The position numbers and the translations under genes are program-made. A DNA stretch of 9,268 bases from Thermoplasmata archaeon (lineage in GTDB: Archaea > Thermoplasmatota > Thermoplasmata > Lutacidiplasmatales > UBA184). Below, one piece after another: positions 1-6,987 of the stretch; position 1 is the first letter of the stretch; each line of letters starts with the position of its first letter. The notes under the pieces are model-generated. The model did not search any database. It was not told the origin of the DNA and worked only from the letters and a program-made list of their open reading frames with translations. Location of the stretch: NCBI GenBank assembly GCA_030043405.1, contig JASHXS010000214.1, positions 1 through 9,268 of the forward strand, given 5' to 3'.

Positions 1-234
1 TGGCGCTCGGCGGGAACCATCGGCCACGGGGCCTGGTTCACGACGGAGAACGATACCGGTCCCGACGACGCGGTCCACTCCTTTTCGGGTGTATTCGCTT
101 ACCGACCCCGGGCCGGGAGTGTGGGACGCGAGATCCCCACCCAGAGCATCCTCTCGGTCGGACCGAGCCTGTACCGGCATTTTGGGCTCCCGATACCGGA
201 TTTCGCTCGGAGCCCCGCCATCGATCTGTCCTGA
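1..234 (+). CDS. C-terminal fragment of a probable alkaline-phosphatase-superfamily phosphohydrolase/phosphodiesterase
   Basis: Frame 1 is open from the first base and ends at TGA 232-234, giving the last 77 residues of a protein whose start lies outside the window. The segment ENDTGPDDAVHSFSGVFAY (residues 16-34) followed by GLPIPDF near the end resembles the C-terminal part of type I phosphodiesterase/nucleotide pyrophosphatase-like members of the alkaline phosphatase superfamily. There a conserved His near the C-terminus binds metal (candidate H26 of this fragment), and a short 'leucine-phenylalanine-glycine-(I/L)-P-(I/V)-P' stretch closes the domain. No catalytic Thr/Ser or Asp-pair motif is visible because those lie upstream. 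The codon pattern and the sharp end before a hairpin support a real gene. The family call is by motif recall only; the exact substrate cannot be told. Confidence 0.6.
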   Translation, partial: WRSAGTIGHGAWFTTENDTGPDDAVHSFSGVFAYRPRAGSVGREIPTQSILSVGPSLYRHFGLPIPDFARSPAIDLS

Positions 235-239
235 CGGCC

Positions 240-256
240 GACGGGCCTCGCCCGTC
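240..256 (+). terminator. GC hairpin after the phosphohydrolase gene
   Basis: GACGGGC (240-246) and GCCCGTC (250-256) pair perfectly around a 3-base loop, six bases after the TGA at 232-234. A second GC-rich pairing (GGGAC 267-271 with GTCCC 276-280) follows. There is no T-run, so intrinsic termination is only possible, not shown. Confidence 0.35.
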
Positions 257-316
257 CCACCCCCGGGGGACAACGGTCCCTGGGGGGAGGGCCCACCCCC
301 TAGGGGCACGTGTGGG

Positions 317-324
317 CTTTATTA
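317..324 (+). promoter_or_regulatory. TATA-like box upstream of the ComA-family gene
   Basis: CTTTATTA is the only A+T-rich stretch of this kind in the GC-rich 235-372 spacer. With the usual archaeal spacing of about 25 bases, transcription would begin near 345-350 and leave a leader of about 25 bases before the ATG at 373. A weak AGGA (362-365) sits 7 bases before that ATG. Confidence 0.5.
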
Positions 325-372
325 CCCCGCAGCCCGCCTACATAACGCGGTTCCTGCTCTCAGGACTCGCTT

Positions 373-1374
373 ATGTCGGCAGCAATTGCGTCCACTCGTG
401 TCAAGGGGTCGTTCTTTCCTGCCGACGCCCCGAAGGTGCAGCGACCGAGAACCACCTCGGTGACGCACGTCCTCGATCGACTCCAACCGATCACGCCGCA
501 GGAGATCGGGGACCTGGCGCCGTATATCGACGTGGCGAAGATCGGCTGGGGCCTCCCACTCCTGTTGCCCCGGGACCGGGTTCGAGCCCGCATCAAGACA
601 TACCAGGACGAAGGGATCGAAGTCTCGACCGGCGGCACCCTCCTCGAGTACGCCTTCGCCCAGAATCGGGTGGCGGCGTTCATCGACGAGGCCCGGGGAT
701 TGGGGTTCGACCTCATCGAGATCTCCAGCGGCATCCTCGAGCTGTCGCCGACCCAGATCGCTCGCCTGGCCGACGCCGTGCGCGAGCGCAGTCTCCCGTA
801 CTTTGTCGAGGTCGGGAAGAAGGACCCTCAGCACCAGTTGTCGCTCAAGGAGACCATCCTCCAGATCGCCCACGCCCGAAGCCTGCGGCCCCGCAAGGTG
901 ATCGTGGAGAGCCGCGAATCCGGGCGGGCCGTGGGGATATACGACAGCGACGGGGCCATCAAGTGGGACTGGGTCCGCTCGATCCTGGCCGAGCACCCGC
1001 GAGAGGAGCTCATCTTTGAGGCCCCGATGGAAACCCAGCAGATCCAGCTGCTCCGGGAGCTGGGTGGGGACGTCAACCTCGGCAACGTAGCCCTTGGGTC
1101 CGTTGCCCCGCTGGCGTCGGAACGTCTCGGACTCCGCGGGGAGACCTTCGGCACGATCCGGACCTCCCGCAACGTCAAGGGGCCGCCGGCCGCGAAGTTC
1201 CTCTACTTCCTCCTCGAAAGCTACCGGGGGCTGGACCAATCGCAGCTCGCCCAGATGTCCCGACTCCCCCGTCGGACCGTACAGAGCGCCCTGGAGTCCC
1301 TCCGGCAGCAGGGACTCGTCCAGGAGTCGATCTCGCTCCACGACTCGCGTCGCCGAGAGTACCGCCTGACCTGA
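373..1374 (+). CDS. comA: ComA-family phosphosulfolactate synthase-like protein with C-terminal winged-helix domain
   Basis: The protein has 333 aa against about 250 for Methanocaldococcus ComA. The family's TIM-barrel enzyme joins sulfite to phosphoenolpyruvate to make phosphosulfolactate, the first step of coenzyme M synthesis. Residues about 29-262 carry its blocks in order: YIDVAKIGWG (51-60), GGTLLEYAF (87-95), EISSG (116-120), EVGKK (146-150), RESG (181-184), IFEAP (214-218), VNLGN (234-238) and GLRGETFG (253-260). The usual LDKG stretch near the start reads LDRL, and EIS-D-G reads EISSG, so activity may differ, as in the YitD/HSA32 relatives outside methanogens. Residues 270-333 are extra. 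They read as a winged helix: a first helix, LDQSQLAQM, a recognition-type helix RRTVQSALESLRQQGLV, then a basic wing ending RRREYRLT, like MarR/ArsR-type regulators. The ATG at 373 fits the upstream TATA box. The family call is firm; the reaction is inferred. Confidence 0.88.
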   Translation: MSAAIASTRVKGSFFPADAPKVQRPRTTSVTHVLDRLQPITPQEIGDLAPYIDVAKIGWGLPLLLPRDRVRARIKTYQDEGIEVSTGGTLLEYAFAQNRVAAFIDEARGLGFDLIEISSGILELSPTQIARLADAVRERSLPYFVEVGKKDPQHQLSLKETILQIAHARSLRPRKVIVESRESGRAVGIYDSDGAIKWDWVRSILAEHPREELIFEAPMETQQIQLLRELGGDVNLGNVALGSVAPLASERLGLRGETFGTIRTSRNVKGPPAAKFLYFLLESYRGLDQSQLAQMSRLPRRTVQSALESLRQQGLVQESISLHDSRRREYRLT

Positions 1375-1388
1375 GCCCGCCCCCACGG

Positions 1389-1419
1389 CCCTCCCGCCCG
1401 GCAAGCGAGATGGGGAGGG
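1389..1419 (+). repeat. Inverted repeat spanning the possible ribosome binding site of the SDR gene
   Basis: CCCTCCC (1389-1395) is the exact reverse complement of GGGAGGG (1413-1419), with 17 bases between. The right arm overlaps GGGGAGGGG (1412-1420), the only Shine-Dalgarno-like run before the ATG at 1436, although its spacing of 15 bases is long. If the arms pair in mRNA, the site would be masked. It could equally be chance in a GC-rich gap. Confidence 0.3.
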
Positions 1420-1435
1420 GCGCGCTGCCCTTTCG

Positions 1436-2332
1436 ATGACCGCGTCCCCCTCCATGGTGGGCCGAGTGGCGGTCGTCACCGGGGCCACCTCGGGGATCGG
1501 TCTCGAGATCGCTCGTGGACTGGCCGTACGGGGCGCCCGGGTCGTGATCGTGGGTCGGGGCGAGGAACGGACGCGCGGGGTCGCTGCGGACCTGGCCCGC
1601 ACCACCGGCAACCCCGCCATCGAAGGGCTCCCGGTGGCCGACTTGGCGGACCGGGCCGAGTGCGCCGCGCTCGCGGCCACGTTGCTCGAACGACTCCCGG
1701 CCCTCCACGTCCTGGTGAACAACGCCGGTGCGTTCTACGCCCGACGGGAGACGACCCGCGAGGGGATCGAGCGAACGTTCGCGTTGAACGTGTTGGCACC
1801 CCTCGCCCTCACGTGCACCCTGCTCCCGAAGCTGGAGGCGTCCCGTCCCGCTCGGGTCGTGAACGTCGCCTCGTCGGCCCATCAGGGCATGCACGTCGAC
1901 CTGAGCGACGTCGAGGGGAAGCTCCGTTACCAGGGATACCAGGCGTACGGTCGGTCGAAGCTCGAACTCATCCTGCTCACCCGGGAATTGGCGCGACGCC
2001 TCGCCGGGACGGGGGTCAGCGTGAATGCCGTGCACCCCGGGTTCATTCGCTCCGGATTCGGCCAGAACAACGGAGGCGGCGTGGCGTTCATGATCCGCCT
2101 GGCGAGCTGGATCGGGGGCCACAACGTCGTCTACGGGGCCCGAACGCCCCTCCGCGTCGCGTGTGACCCGGCCCTGGAGGTGGTATCCGGGCAGTACTTT
2201 GCACGCGAAACGGTGGCCGCCGGCTCCGAGGCCTCCCAAGACGGGGAGACCGGTCGCCAACTCCTCCAACTATGCCTGGGCTACCTCCAACTCCCCCCGT
2301 TACCGGAACCGACTCCGGATCCCGCGCGCTAG
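1436..2332 (+). CDS. Short-chain dehydrogenase/reductase (retinol-dehydrogenase/WWOX-like classical SDR)
   Basis: A 298-aa NAD(P)-dependent oxidoreductase with a Rossmann fold. Visible motifs are the dinucleotide loop TGATSGIG (15-22), an Arg after strand 2 (R41, typical of NADP preference), DL at 69-70 (adenine-binding Asp), NNAG (95-98), N118, the catalytic Ser at 146-147, Y171 and K175 in YGRSK, and PG at 201-202. The stretch EGIERTFALNVLAPLALT and the VASSAHQ block are typical of the retinol dehydrogenase/WWOX-like subgroup, which acts on lipophilic alcohols and ketones. The substrate here is unknown. The last 12 residues are Pro-rich and probably disordered. Length is normal. M7 (position 1454) would give the compact start MVGRVAVVTG and cannot be excluded. 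The gene lies 61 bases after the ComA-like gene with no TATA-like box between, so co-transcription is likely. Confidence 0.93.
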   Translation: MTASPSMVGRVAVVTGATSGIGLEIARGLAVRGARVVIVGRGEERTRGVAADLARTTGNPAIEGLPVADLADRAECAALAATLLERLPALHVLVNNAGAFYARRETTREGIERTFALNVLAPLALTCTLLPKLEASRPARVVNVASSAHQGMHVDLSDVEGKLRYQGYQAYGRSKLELILLTRELARRLAGTGVSVNAVHPGFIRSGFGQNNGGGVAFMIRLASWIGGHNVVYGARTPLRVACDPALEVVSGQYFARETVAAGSEASQDGETGRQLLQLCLGYLQLPPLPEPTPDPAR

Positions 2333-2344
2333 TCGATTCGGAGC

Positions 2345-4210
2345 CTACTCATCCGGGAGCGGGTGGGCGCCCTCAGATTCGGCGTACTTGTGGACCACGT
2401 CGACGAAGGTCGAGTGCGACCACGTGAGCGGCGTGGCGCTCTTCGGCTCTCCAGTGGTCCGATCCAGCTGTTCCGGCAGGAGCTGGGTTGGAGTCGCGTG
2501 CTGGGCCACCCACTCGATCAGTTCTCGGCATCTCCCCCGGTCCCCGAGGCGGAGTCGCGCCTCGGCGAGCCAGAGCGTGCCGATGATCCAGGGATTCTCG
2601 TTCCCGTAGTAGAGGTCCCCCTCGTATCGAGCGAGTCCGCCCACGCCGGGCACCCAGAGCCGGCTCTCGATCCCGTCCACGACCGATTTCGCGCGGGGGT
2701 CGGTCCAGGGGACGAGCCCCAGCTTCAGCGCCATCAGGACCGACGCATCCAGGCGGTCGTCGATCGGGGTGATGGAGCGCAGGAAGCGTCCCCGGTTGAC
2801 GTCCCAGAAGTGACGCAGGGCGGCCTCGCGGATCTCCTCACCCGCCCGGCGCCACGCCCCCGGGTCCTTGCCGATCTCGTGGGAGATCCGCGCCGCCCGC
2901 TCGAGGGCATGCGCCACGGCGGCCGTGGAATAGGCGTGGATGCCGAGGCGTTCCTCCCACAGGTCGAAGCTCGGGGCGGGTAATCGCGTGGCCGGATCCC
3001 GGAACCGCTCCAGGAAGTTCGCGGCGCTCTTGACCATCGGCCAGAGGTCGACCAGAACGTCGGGGTCCGCGCCCCGCTTGAAGTGGTGCCAGACCGCCGA
3101 GATGACGGTGGCCGTCTGGTCGATCTGGAGGAACGGGGGCGGGTGCCAGGTACTGCCCAGGGCCCCATCCGGAAAATGTCGATGGAAGAAGGACCCGTCC
3201 TCGCTCTGGCACGTACGGGCGAAGTCGAGGAACCGGCCGGCATTCTCGTAGAGACCGGCCTCGTCCATCGCCTTGGAGACGTACCCCCCGTCGCGCCACC
3301 AGCAGTAGTTGTACGTGTCCCCCGCGGCGACCAGCGATCGGGTGTCGGGCGAGGCGATCACGGAGCCGTTCGTCCCGATCGACTGACGGAGCAGGATCAC
3401 GCTCGCCCGGTAGACGTCCTGGGCCCGCTCGCTGAGCTCCTTGGGTGGGTTGGGGAGGCGACGCTTGGTCCAGGTCTCCCAGAAGCGGGCCGACTCGAGC
3501 ACGAACCTCGCCGACCCTCCGTTGCGCACGTAGTCGCGGACCTGGTGGACCCCGGGCAGGGTACGCCCGGCGACCATGAACAGTCGGATCTCGACGTCCG
3601 AGTCGGGGCGGGCCTCGACGTCCCACTCCATCACACTGTCCGCGGCCCCGTGGGCCACCTGACGGCCCTCGAGACGGCCGTCCTCCGCGTCCACGTACGT
3701 GCCCCGCAGCCCCTTCAGGGTGTGCTCGCCGCACACCGCGCGGGTGTACGCCGGATCCCCGAAGAATTCGAAGAAGTAACCCCGTTTGTAATGGACCAGT
3801 GAGGGGACCGTCGGGTCGACGTAGGCGGTGTCCTGGTACATCGACTCCGCGATCTGGAAAGCGTGGTAGGCGAACAGTCGGATGGAACGGGCGGGGTCCG
3901 CCCGGACCCGGAACACGCGCGAGACCAGGTCGTGATTCGGATGGATATGGTCCCGGATCCCGAGCGTGATCCCGTGGCCGGTCCAGACCGACTCCGGCAG
4001 GTGGCCGGCGCCGTACGGCGCCTGGTGGATCTCGTACCCGTTCCCGCGCCGAAGCCACCCGAAGCGCGAGGCAGGCACGTCGAAGACCCCGACACGCTCC
4101 TCGCGCAGGTGCTGGAACTGTCCCGGGAAGGGGTAGAACAGTTCGTTCCAGTCCCCGTGCTCGTTGACGGTCAGGAGCATCCGGCCATTGCCGGTAACTC
4201 CCGTGATCAT
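2345..4210 (-). CDS. GH15 glucoamylase-like glucan hydrolase
   Basis: A 621-aa protein of the size of archaeal (Thermoplasma, Picrophilus, Sulfolobus) glucoamylases, which release glucose from non-reducing ends of alpha-1,4-glucans. The N-terminal beta-sandwich (about 1-250) opens with the family-like GNGRMLLTVNEHGDWNELFYP. The C-terminal (alpha/alpha)6 barrel (about 260-615) contains YNYCWWRDGGY (300-310), QIDQTA (362-367), the acid block FDLWEER (415-421, E419 the likely proton donor) and LLPEQLD (577-583, E580 the likely general base). Both catalytic Glu are present. No signal peptide or membrane segment is visible, so it should act in the cytoplasm on stored glucan. Starch, glycogen or trehalose as substrate cannot be told apart, because some GH15 proteins are trehalases. 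The ATG at 4208-4210 leaves only a few residues before the conserved GNG, as in relatives. It has its own TATA box and ends 12 bases from the convergent SDR stop. Confidence 0.92.
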   Translation of the reverse strand: MITGVTGNGRMLLTVNEHGDWNELFYPFPGQFQHLREERVGVFDVPASRFGWLRRGNGYEIHQAPYGAGHLPESVWTGHGITLGIRDHIHPNHDLVSRVFRVRADPARSIRLFAYHAFQIAESMYQDTAYVDPTVPSLVHYKRGYFFEFFGDPAYTRAVCGEHTLKGLRGTYVDAEDGRLEGRQVAHGAADSVMEWDVEARPDSDVEIRLFMVAGRTLPGVHQVRDYVRNGGSARFVLESARFWETWTKRRLPNPPKELSERAQDVYRASVILLRQSIGTNGSVIASPDTRSLVAAGDTYNYCWWRDGGYVSKAMDEAGLYENAGRFLDFARTCQSEDGSFFHRHFPDGALGSTWHPPPFLQIDQTATVISAVWHHFKRGADPDVLVDLWPMVKSAANFLERFRDPATRLPAPSFDLWEERLGIHAYSTAAVAHALERAARISHEIGKDPGAWRRAGEEIREAALRHFWDVNRGRFLRSITPIDDRLDASVLMALKLGLVPWTDPRAKSVVDGIESRLWVPGVGGLARYEGDLYYGNENPWIIGTLWLAEARLRLGDRGRCRELIEWVAQHATPTQLLPEQLDRTTGEPKSATPLTWSHSTFVDVVHKYAESEGAHPLPDE

Positions 4211-4257
4211 CGGGGGTCCCCGGGGGCCGACCGTCCGACCGTCGGGACGAGCTGCAT
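4207..4257 (-). other. Possible 16-codon upstream ORF overlapping the GH15 start
   Basis: An ATG at 4257-4255 opens a frame reading MQLVPTVGRSAPGDPR and stops at TGA 4209-4207, which overlaps the GH15 ATG as ATGA. The TATA box at 4286-4291 would place transcription start close to 4262, almost on this ATG, so the mini-ORF could be read as a leaderless message and coupled to GH15. No similarity is recognised. It may simply be chance. Confidence 0.22.
4227..4242. repeat. Tandem 8-bp direct repeat in the GH15 leader
   Basis: CCGACCGT occurs twice back to back (4227-4234 and 4235-4242); on the coding strand it reads ACGGTCGG twice. It lies between the likely transcription start and the GH15 ATG, a place where a regulator could bind. 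No known operator is recognised. Confidence 0.4.
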
Positions 4258-4285
4258 ATCCGGGAGAGAGGCGGGCCGTCGCCTC

Positions 4286-4291
4286 GTATAA
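4286..4291 (-). promoter_or_regulatory. TATA-like box for the GH15 gene
   Basis: The minus strand reads GGGGTTATACGAGG, with the core TTATAC at 4291-4286. Archaeal spacing puts the transcript start near 4262, about 50 bases before the GH15 ATG. It follows directly after a hairpin behind the upstream GH57 gene, suggesting GH15 has a separate transcript. Confidence 0.5.
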
Positions 4292-4308
4292 CCCCTCGGT
4301 TCGAATTG

Positions 4309-4323
4309 CCGGCCGAGGGCCGG
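4309..4323 (-). terminator. Hairpin just after the GH57 gene
   Basis: CCGGCC (4309-4314) and GGCCGG (4318-4323) pair perfectly around a 3-base loop, two bases past the GH57 TGA (4328-4326). The following minus-strand bases CAATTCGAA are relatively A+T-rich but hold no long T-run. It could end the glycogen operon before the GH15 promoter. Confidence 0.4.
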
Positions 4324-4325
4324 TT

Positions 4326-5519
4326 TCACTTCAGGGTCGGCACGCCGAGACGCTCCAGGGCCCGCCGGCGGAGGTCGGTCAGCGCGTTCATGTAGTTCGC
4401 GTAGGCGTCGTACGGGCTGTCGTAGCTGGAGAAGTACTCGTGGACGCCCTGGTCGGCGCCGTGACCGCCGACGTACATGTAATAGAAGTGATCCGACGTC
4501 AGAAGTTTTCGCCAGTCGGTCAGGATCGCCGGGTCGTCGGCCTGGCGCACCGCCTGACCCACCTTCTTGGCCGCCTCGAAGGCGGACCGTTGCAGGTCGT
4601 TCCCGAGCCAGGCGCCCAGGTCCCGGTTCTGGTCCGCCCACGTCATCGTGTACGGCGCGGACAGGTCGGCGTGCGGGGGGCCCGCGATCGCTTCGTCGAC
4701 CGTCGCCCAGCCGAGATGAGGGTGGGTCCGCACCATGCGGGGGAGGGCGCTCAGGAACTCCAGGATCCCCGTCCGAGCGGAGTGGTGTTCCCCGAACGTC
4801 TCGAAATCCATGAACAACCCGACGAGCTCGCCGGGGGTGGCCGCGATCCAGTTCGCGTACTTCTCGGCGGTAAGGGGGTACTCGCTCCAGCCGGTGGACG
4901 AGAATCGGAATCCGACGTCGTCGCTGAGGGGATAGTGTCGCAACAGGAGCCGAACGGTGGGCGCCGGAGCCGCGCAGTACCGCATCGTAGGCGGTTGGCC
5001 CCGGAGAATCCCCTCCCAACCTTCCGCCAACATCCCATGGAACTTCTCGGCCTCCGCGAACCGTGCCAAGTCGTCCGAGTACGCGAGCTCGGTCATCCGG
5101 AGCACCTTGGGGGCCGCCCCGAACTCGGAGCGGAGCATCGCGCGGTGCATCTCGACCTCTTCCTGCAGCTCGGGCGCGGGCACCAGGAACGCTAGCGAAT
5201 GGTAGTACGTCTCGGCCACGAGCGCGACCTGGCCCGTCCGATACAGCTCGCGGACCCGGTCCAGCACCTCGGGCGCCGCGAGCCGGGCCTGCTCCAGGAA
5301 CGTCCCGGTGATCGATAGGCTGACGCGAAACCCCGAGTCCTCGCGCGCGGCCCGGGTCAGCCGGTCGAGCGTCGGGACGTAGCACCGTTCCGCGATCCCC
5401 CGAAAGATCGCGAGGTTCCGCTCGACGTCGAAGTAGGGCCGACCCGAGCCCAGGTCGAGGTATCGGAACCGGGCGAGACGCCACGGCTGGTGCATGTGGA
5501 GGTACAGTACGATCTTCAC
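4326..5519 (-). CDS. GH57 alpha-amylase-like glycoside hydrolase
   Basis: A 397-aa (beta/alpha)7-barrel retaining enzyme of family GH57, acting on alpha-glucans. The N-terminus MKIVLYLHMHQPWRL holds the family HQP motif (10-12). VAETYYHS (101-108) is the second conserved region. RMTELAYS (141-148) holds the likely nucleophile E144, and GLFMDFETFGEH (234-245) holds the likely acid/base D238. TSDHFYYM (341-348) matches a late block of MJ1611-type archaeal alpha-amylases. The GTG start at 5519-5517 is chosen because it puts the conserved strand at the N-terminus and overlaps the preceding transferase stop (GTGA), with GGAGG upstream. An ATG at 5606 would add 29 unlikely residues already coded in another frame. 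No signal peptide is present, so it is probably intracellular. Amylase, 4-alpha-glucanotransferase or branching activity cannot be separated from sequence alone. Confidence 0.9.
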   Translation of the reverse strand: MKIVLYLHMHQPWRLARFRYLDLGSGRPYFDVERNLAIFRGIAERCYVPTLDRLTRAAREDSGFRVSLSITGTFLEQARLAAPEVLDRVRELYRTGQVALVAETYYHSLAFLVPAPELQEEVEMHRAMLRSEFGAAPKVLRMTELAYSDDLARFAEAEKFHGMLAEGWEGILRGQPPTMRYCAAPAPTVRLLLRHYPLSDDVGFRFSSTGWSEYPLTAEKYANWIAATPGELVGLFMDFETFGEHHSARTGILEFLSALPRMVRTHPHLGWATVDEAIAGPPHADLSAPYTMTWADQNRDLGAWLGNDLQRSAFEAAKKVGQAVRQADDPAILTDWRKLLTSDHFYYMYVGGHGADQGVHEYFSSYDSPYDAYANYMNALTDLRRRALERLGVPTLK

Positions 5520-6940
5520 GGCGGTCGGTACGCCTCCATCGCCTCCAGGTAGACGGAGACCACTTCCCGTGCCCGCTCGGGCCACCCTTCGCGGAGGGCC
5601 TCCCAACGACCCTGCTCCCCCATCGCCCTCCGGAGCGTGGGATACTCGAGCAGCTCGGCGATCCGGCTCGCGAACTCCTCGACGTCCCAGAAGTCCACCT
5701 GGAAGACGCCGGAGGAGATCTCGGCGATCCCGCTCGTCTTCGAGACAATGGTGGGGACGCCCGCGGCCATAGCCTCGAGCGCCGCGATCCCGAACGGTTC
5801 GACCACGGACGGGAGGACGAAGACCGACGAACCGGCGAGGAGCAACTCGCGTTCCTCCTCGCTCACCTTGCCGAGGAACATCACCCGGTCCCCGATGCCG
5901 AGGGCCGCCGTGAGGTGGAGCAGACGGGAGTACTCCGAGCCCTCCCCCGCAATGACGAAGAGGGCATCGGGGAACTGCGGGACGACGCGAGCCGCGGCCC
6001 GGAGGAAGGTGTCGACGCCCTTCATCGCCGCGAGGCGCCCGACATAGAGCACGACCCGGCGTTTGGGGTCGATCTCCGCGAGGCGTTCATTCGGGCGGAC
6101 CGCATTGTAGACCACCCGGACCTTCCCGGGATCCGCGTGGTATCGCTCCACCAGCTGCAGCCGAAGGTGTCGGCTGACGGCGATGACCCGGTCGGCGGCA
6201 TCGATCCCGATCTGCTCGCGACGCAAGATGTGGTCCCACGGGTGGCCCAGGGAGCGGTCGTACTCGGTGGAGTGCACCGTCATCACGAGGGGCCGACGGA
6301 GGCGGCGGGCGAGCGCGATCGCCCCCTCGGTGCCGAACCAATCGTGCACGTGGATGACGTCGGCGTCCGCGACCCCGGCCACCTGCGCGACCCACGAGTT
6401 GTACCCGTCGGTGGCGTTCCAGAAGGGGCTGTCGGGAGTGCCGCCGGCCCAGTACGCGGTCGGGAATTCTGCCGGGGCGTCGCGCTCCGGGGCCCCGGGG
6501 AACCGGATCGTGACTCCGTCGACCGGCGTGAACGGTCCGGTAAAGGGGGTCAGGAAGGTCAGCCGGTGGCCGAGGCGGGTCAGCTCGCGAGCGAGCTCGA
6601 ACGAGTGCACACCGAGCCCGCCGGTGTGATGGGGGGGCCACTCCCAGCCGACCATCACGATGTGCAACGGCCGGGGCGAGAGCCGCAGGGCCGTGAGCGC
6701 GGAGAGCAGCGACGAGCGCGGCAACGGCGTCGGATACTCGAGCGGTACGTCGAGCCCGCCGACCGGCTCCGGGCGGTGCCGCTCTCGCTTCGTGTCCGGC
6801 CGGGTCCGGCCTTTCGCCCGGCGGCCGGCGCGACGACGTCGCGCGGGCGGGGGCGCCCGTCGGTGGGGCTTCGGGCTTGCCCGAGAAGGGGGGTCGGATC
6901 GTGGGCTCGTCACGGCGAGGCGGGGAACGGGAGGGGGCAC
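5516..6940 (-). CDS. GT4 glycosyltransferase, glycogen/alpha-glucan synthase-like
   Basis: A GT-B-fold transferase that probably adds glucose from a nucleotide sugar to a growing alpha-glucan. Numbering from GTG 6940 (474 aa): HIVMVGWEWPPHHTGGLG (93-110) is the N-terminal substrate loop of glycogen-synthase-like GT4/GT5 proteins. HVHDW (197-201) and TVHSTEYDR (221-229) follow. The C-terminal domain has YVGRLAAMKGVDTFL (299-313) and the donor-binding EPFGIAALEAMAAG (381-394) with the E-x7-E pair E381/E389. The start is uncertain. The first 60 residues are extremely Arg/Pro-rich and lack family similarity; a TTG at 6667 (residue 92) would give a typical N-terminus, and TTG codons lie between. 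Coupling to GH57 and a nearby GH15 match the glgA-amylase-glucoamylase clusters recalled from Sulfolobus and Thermoplasma. Other GT4 roles are possible but less likely. Confidence 0.85.
   Translation of the reverse strand: MPPPVPRLAVTSPRSDPPSRASPKPHRRAPPPARRRRAGRRAKGRTRPDTKRERHRPEPVGGLDVPLEYPTPLPRSSLLSALTALRLSPRPLHIVMVGWEWPPHHTGGLGVHSFELARELTRLGHRLTFLTPFTGPFTPVDGVTIRFPGAPERDAPAEFPTAYWAGGTPDSPFWNATDGYNSWVAQVAGVADADVIHVHDWFGTEGAIALARRLRRPLVMTVHSTEYDRSLGHPWDHILRREQIGIDAADRVIAVSRHLRLQLVERYHADPGKVRVVYNAVRPNERLAEIDPKRRVVLYVGRLAAMKGVDTFLRAAARVVPQFPDALFVIAGEGSEYSRLLHLTAALGIGDRVMFLGKVSEEERELLLAGSSVFVLPSVVEPFGIAALEAMAAGVPTIVSKTSGIAEISSGVFQVDFWDVEEFASRIAELLEYPTLRRAMGEQGRWEALREGWPERAREVVSVYLEAMEAYRPP
5531..5537 (-). 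promoter_or_regulatory. Shine-Dalgarno-like site supporting the GH57 GTG start
   Basis: The minus strand reads GGAGGCG here, within the last codons of the transferase gene. The gap from GGAGG to the GTG at 5519 is 13 bases, a little long but usable. With the 4-base stop/start overlap it argues for coupled translation. Confidence 0.4.
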
Positions 6941-6987
6941 TTGAACCCGCGCACGACCGCCGCGGGTCCGCCCTCGGGACGGCTGGA

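Noticed and set aside
89..463. Plus-strand open frame covering the first stop and the first spacer
   Set aside because: It overlaps the better-supported frame ending at 234 and the ComA-like start, crosses a hairpin and the TATA box, and its residues look like translated GC-rich spacer.
322..1722. Long minus-strand open frame opposite the ComA-like and SDR genes
   Set aside because: It runs antisense across two genes with clear family motifs, is Arg/Gly/Pro-biased and has no recognisable motif; it is a by-product of high GC content.
4164..5195. Plus-strand open frame opposite GH57
   Set aside because: It is antisense to a gene with intact catalytic motifs, with repetitive Arg/Val/Gly/Pro content and no domain features.
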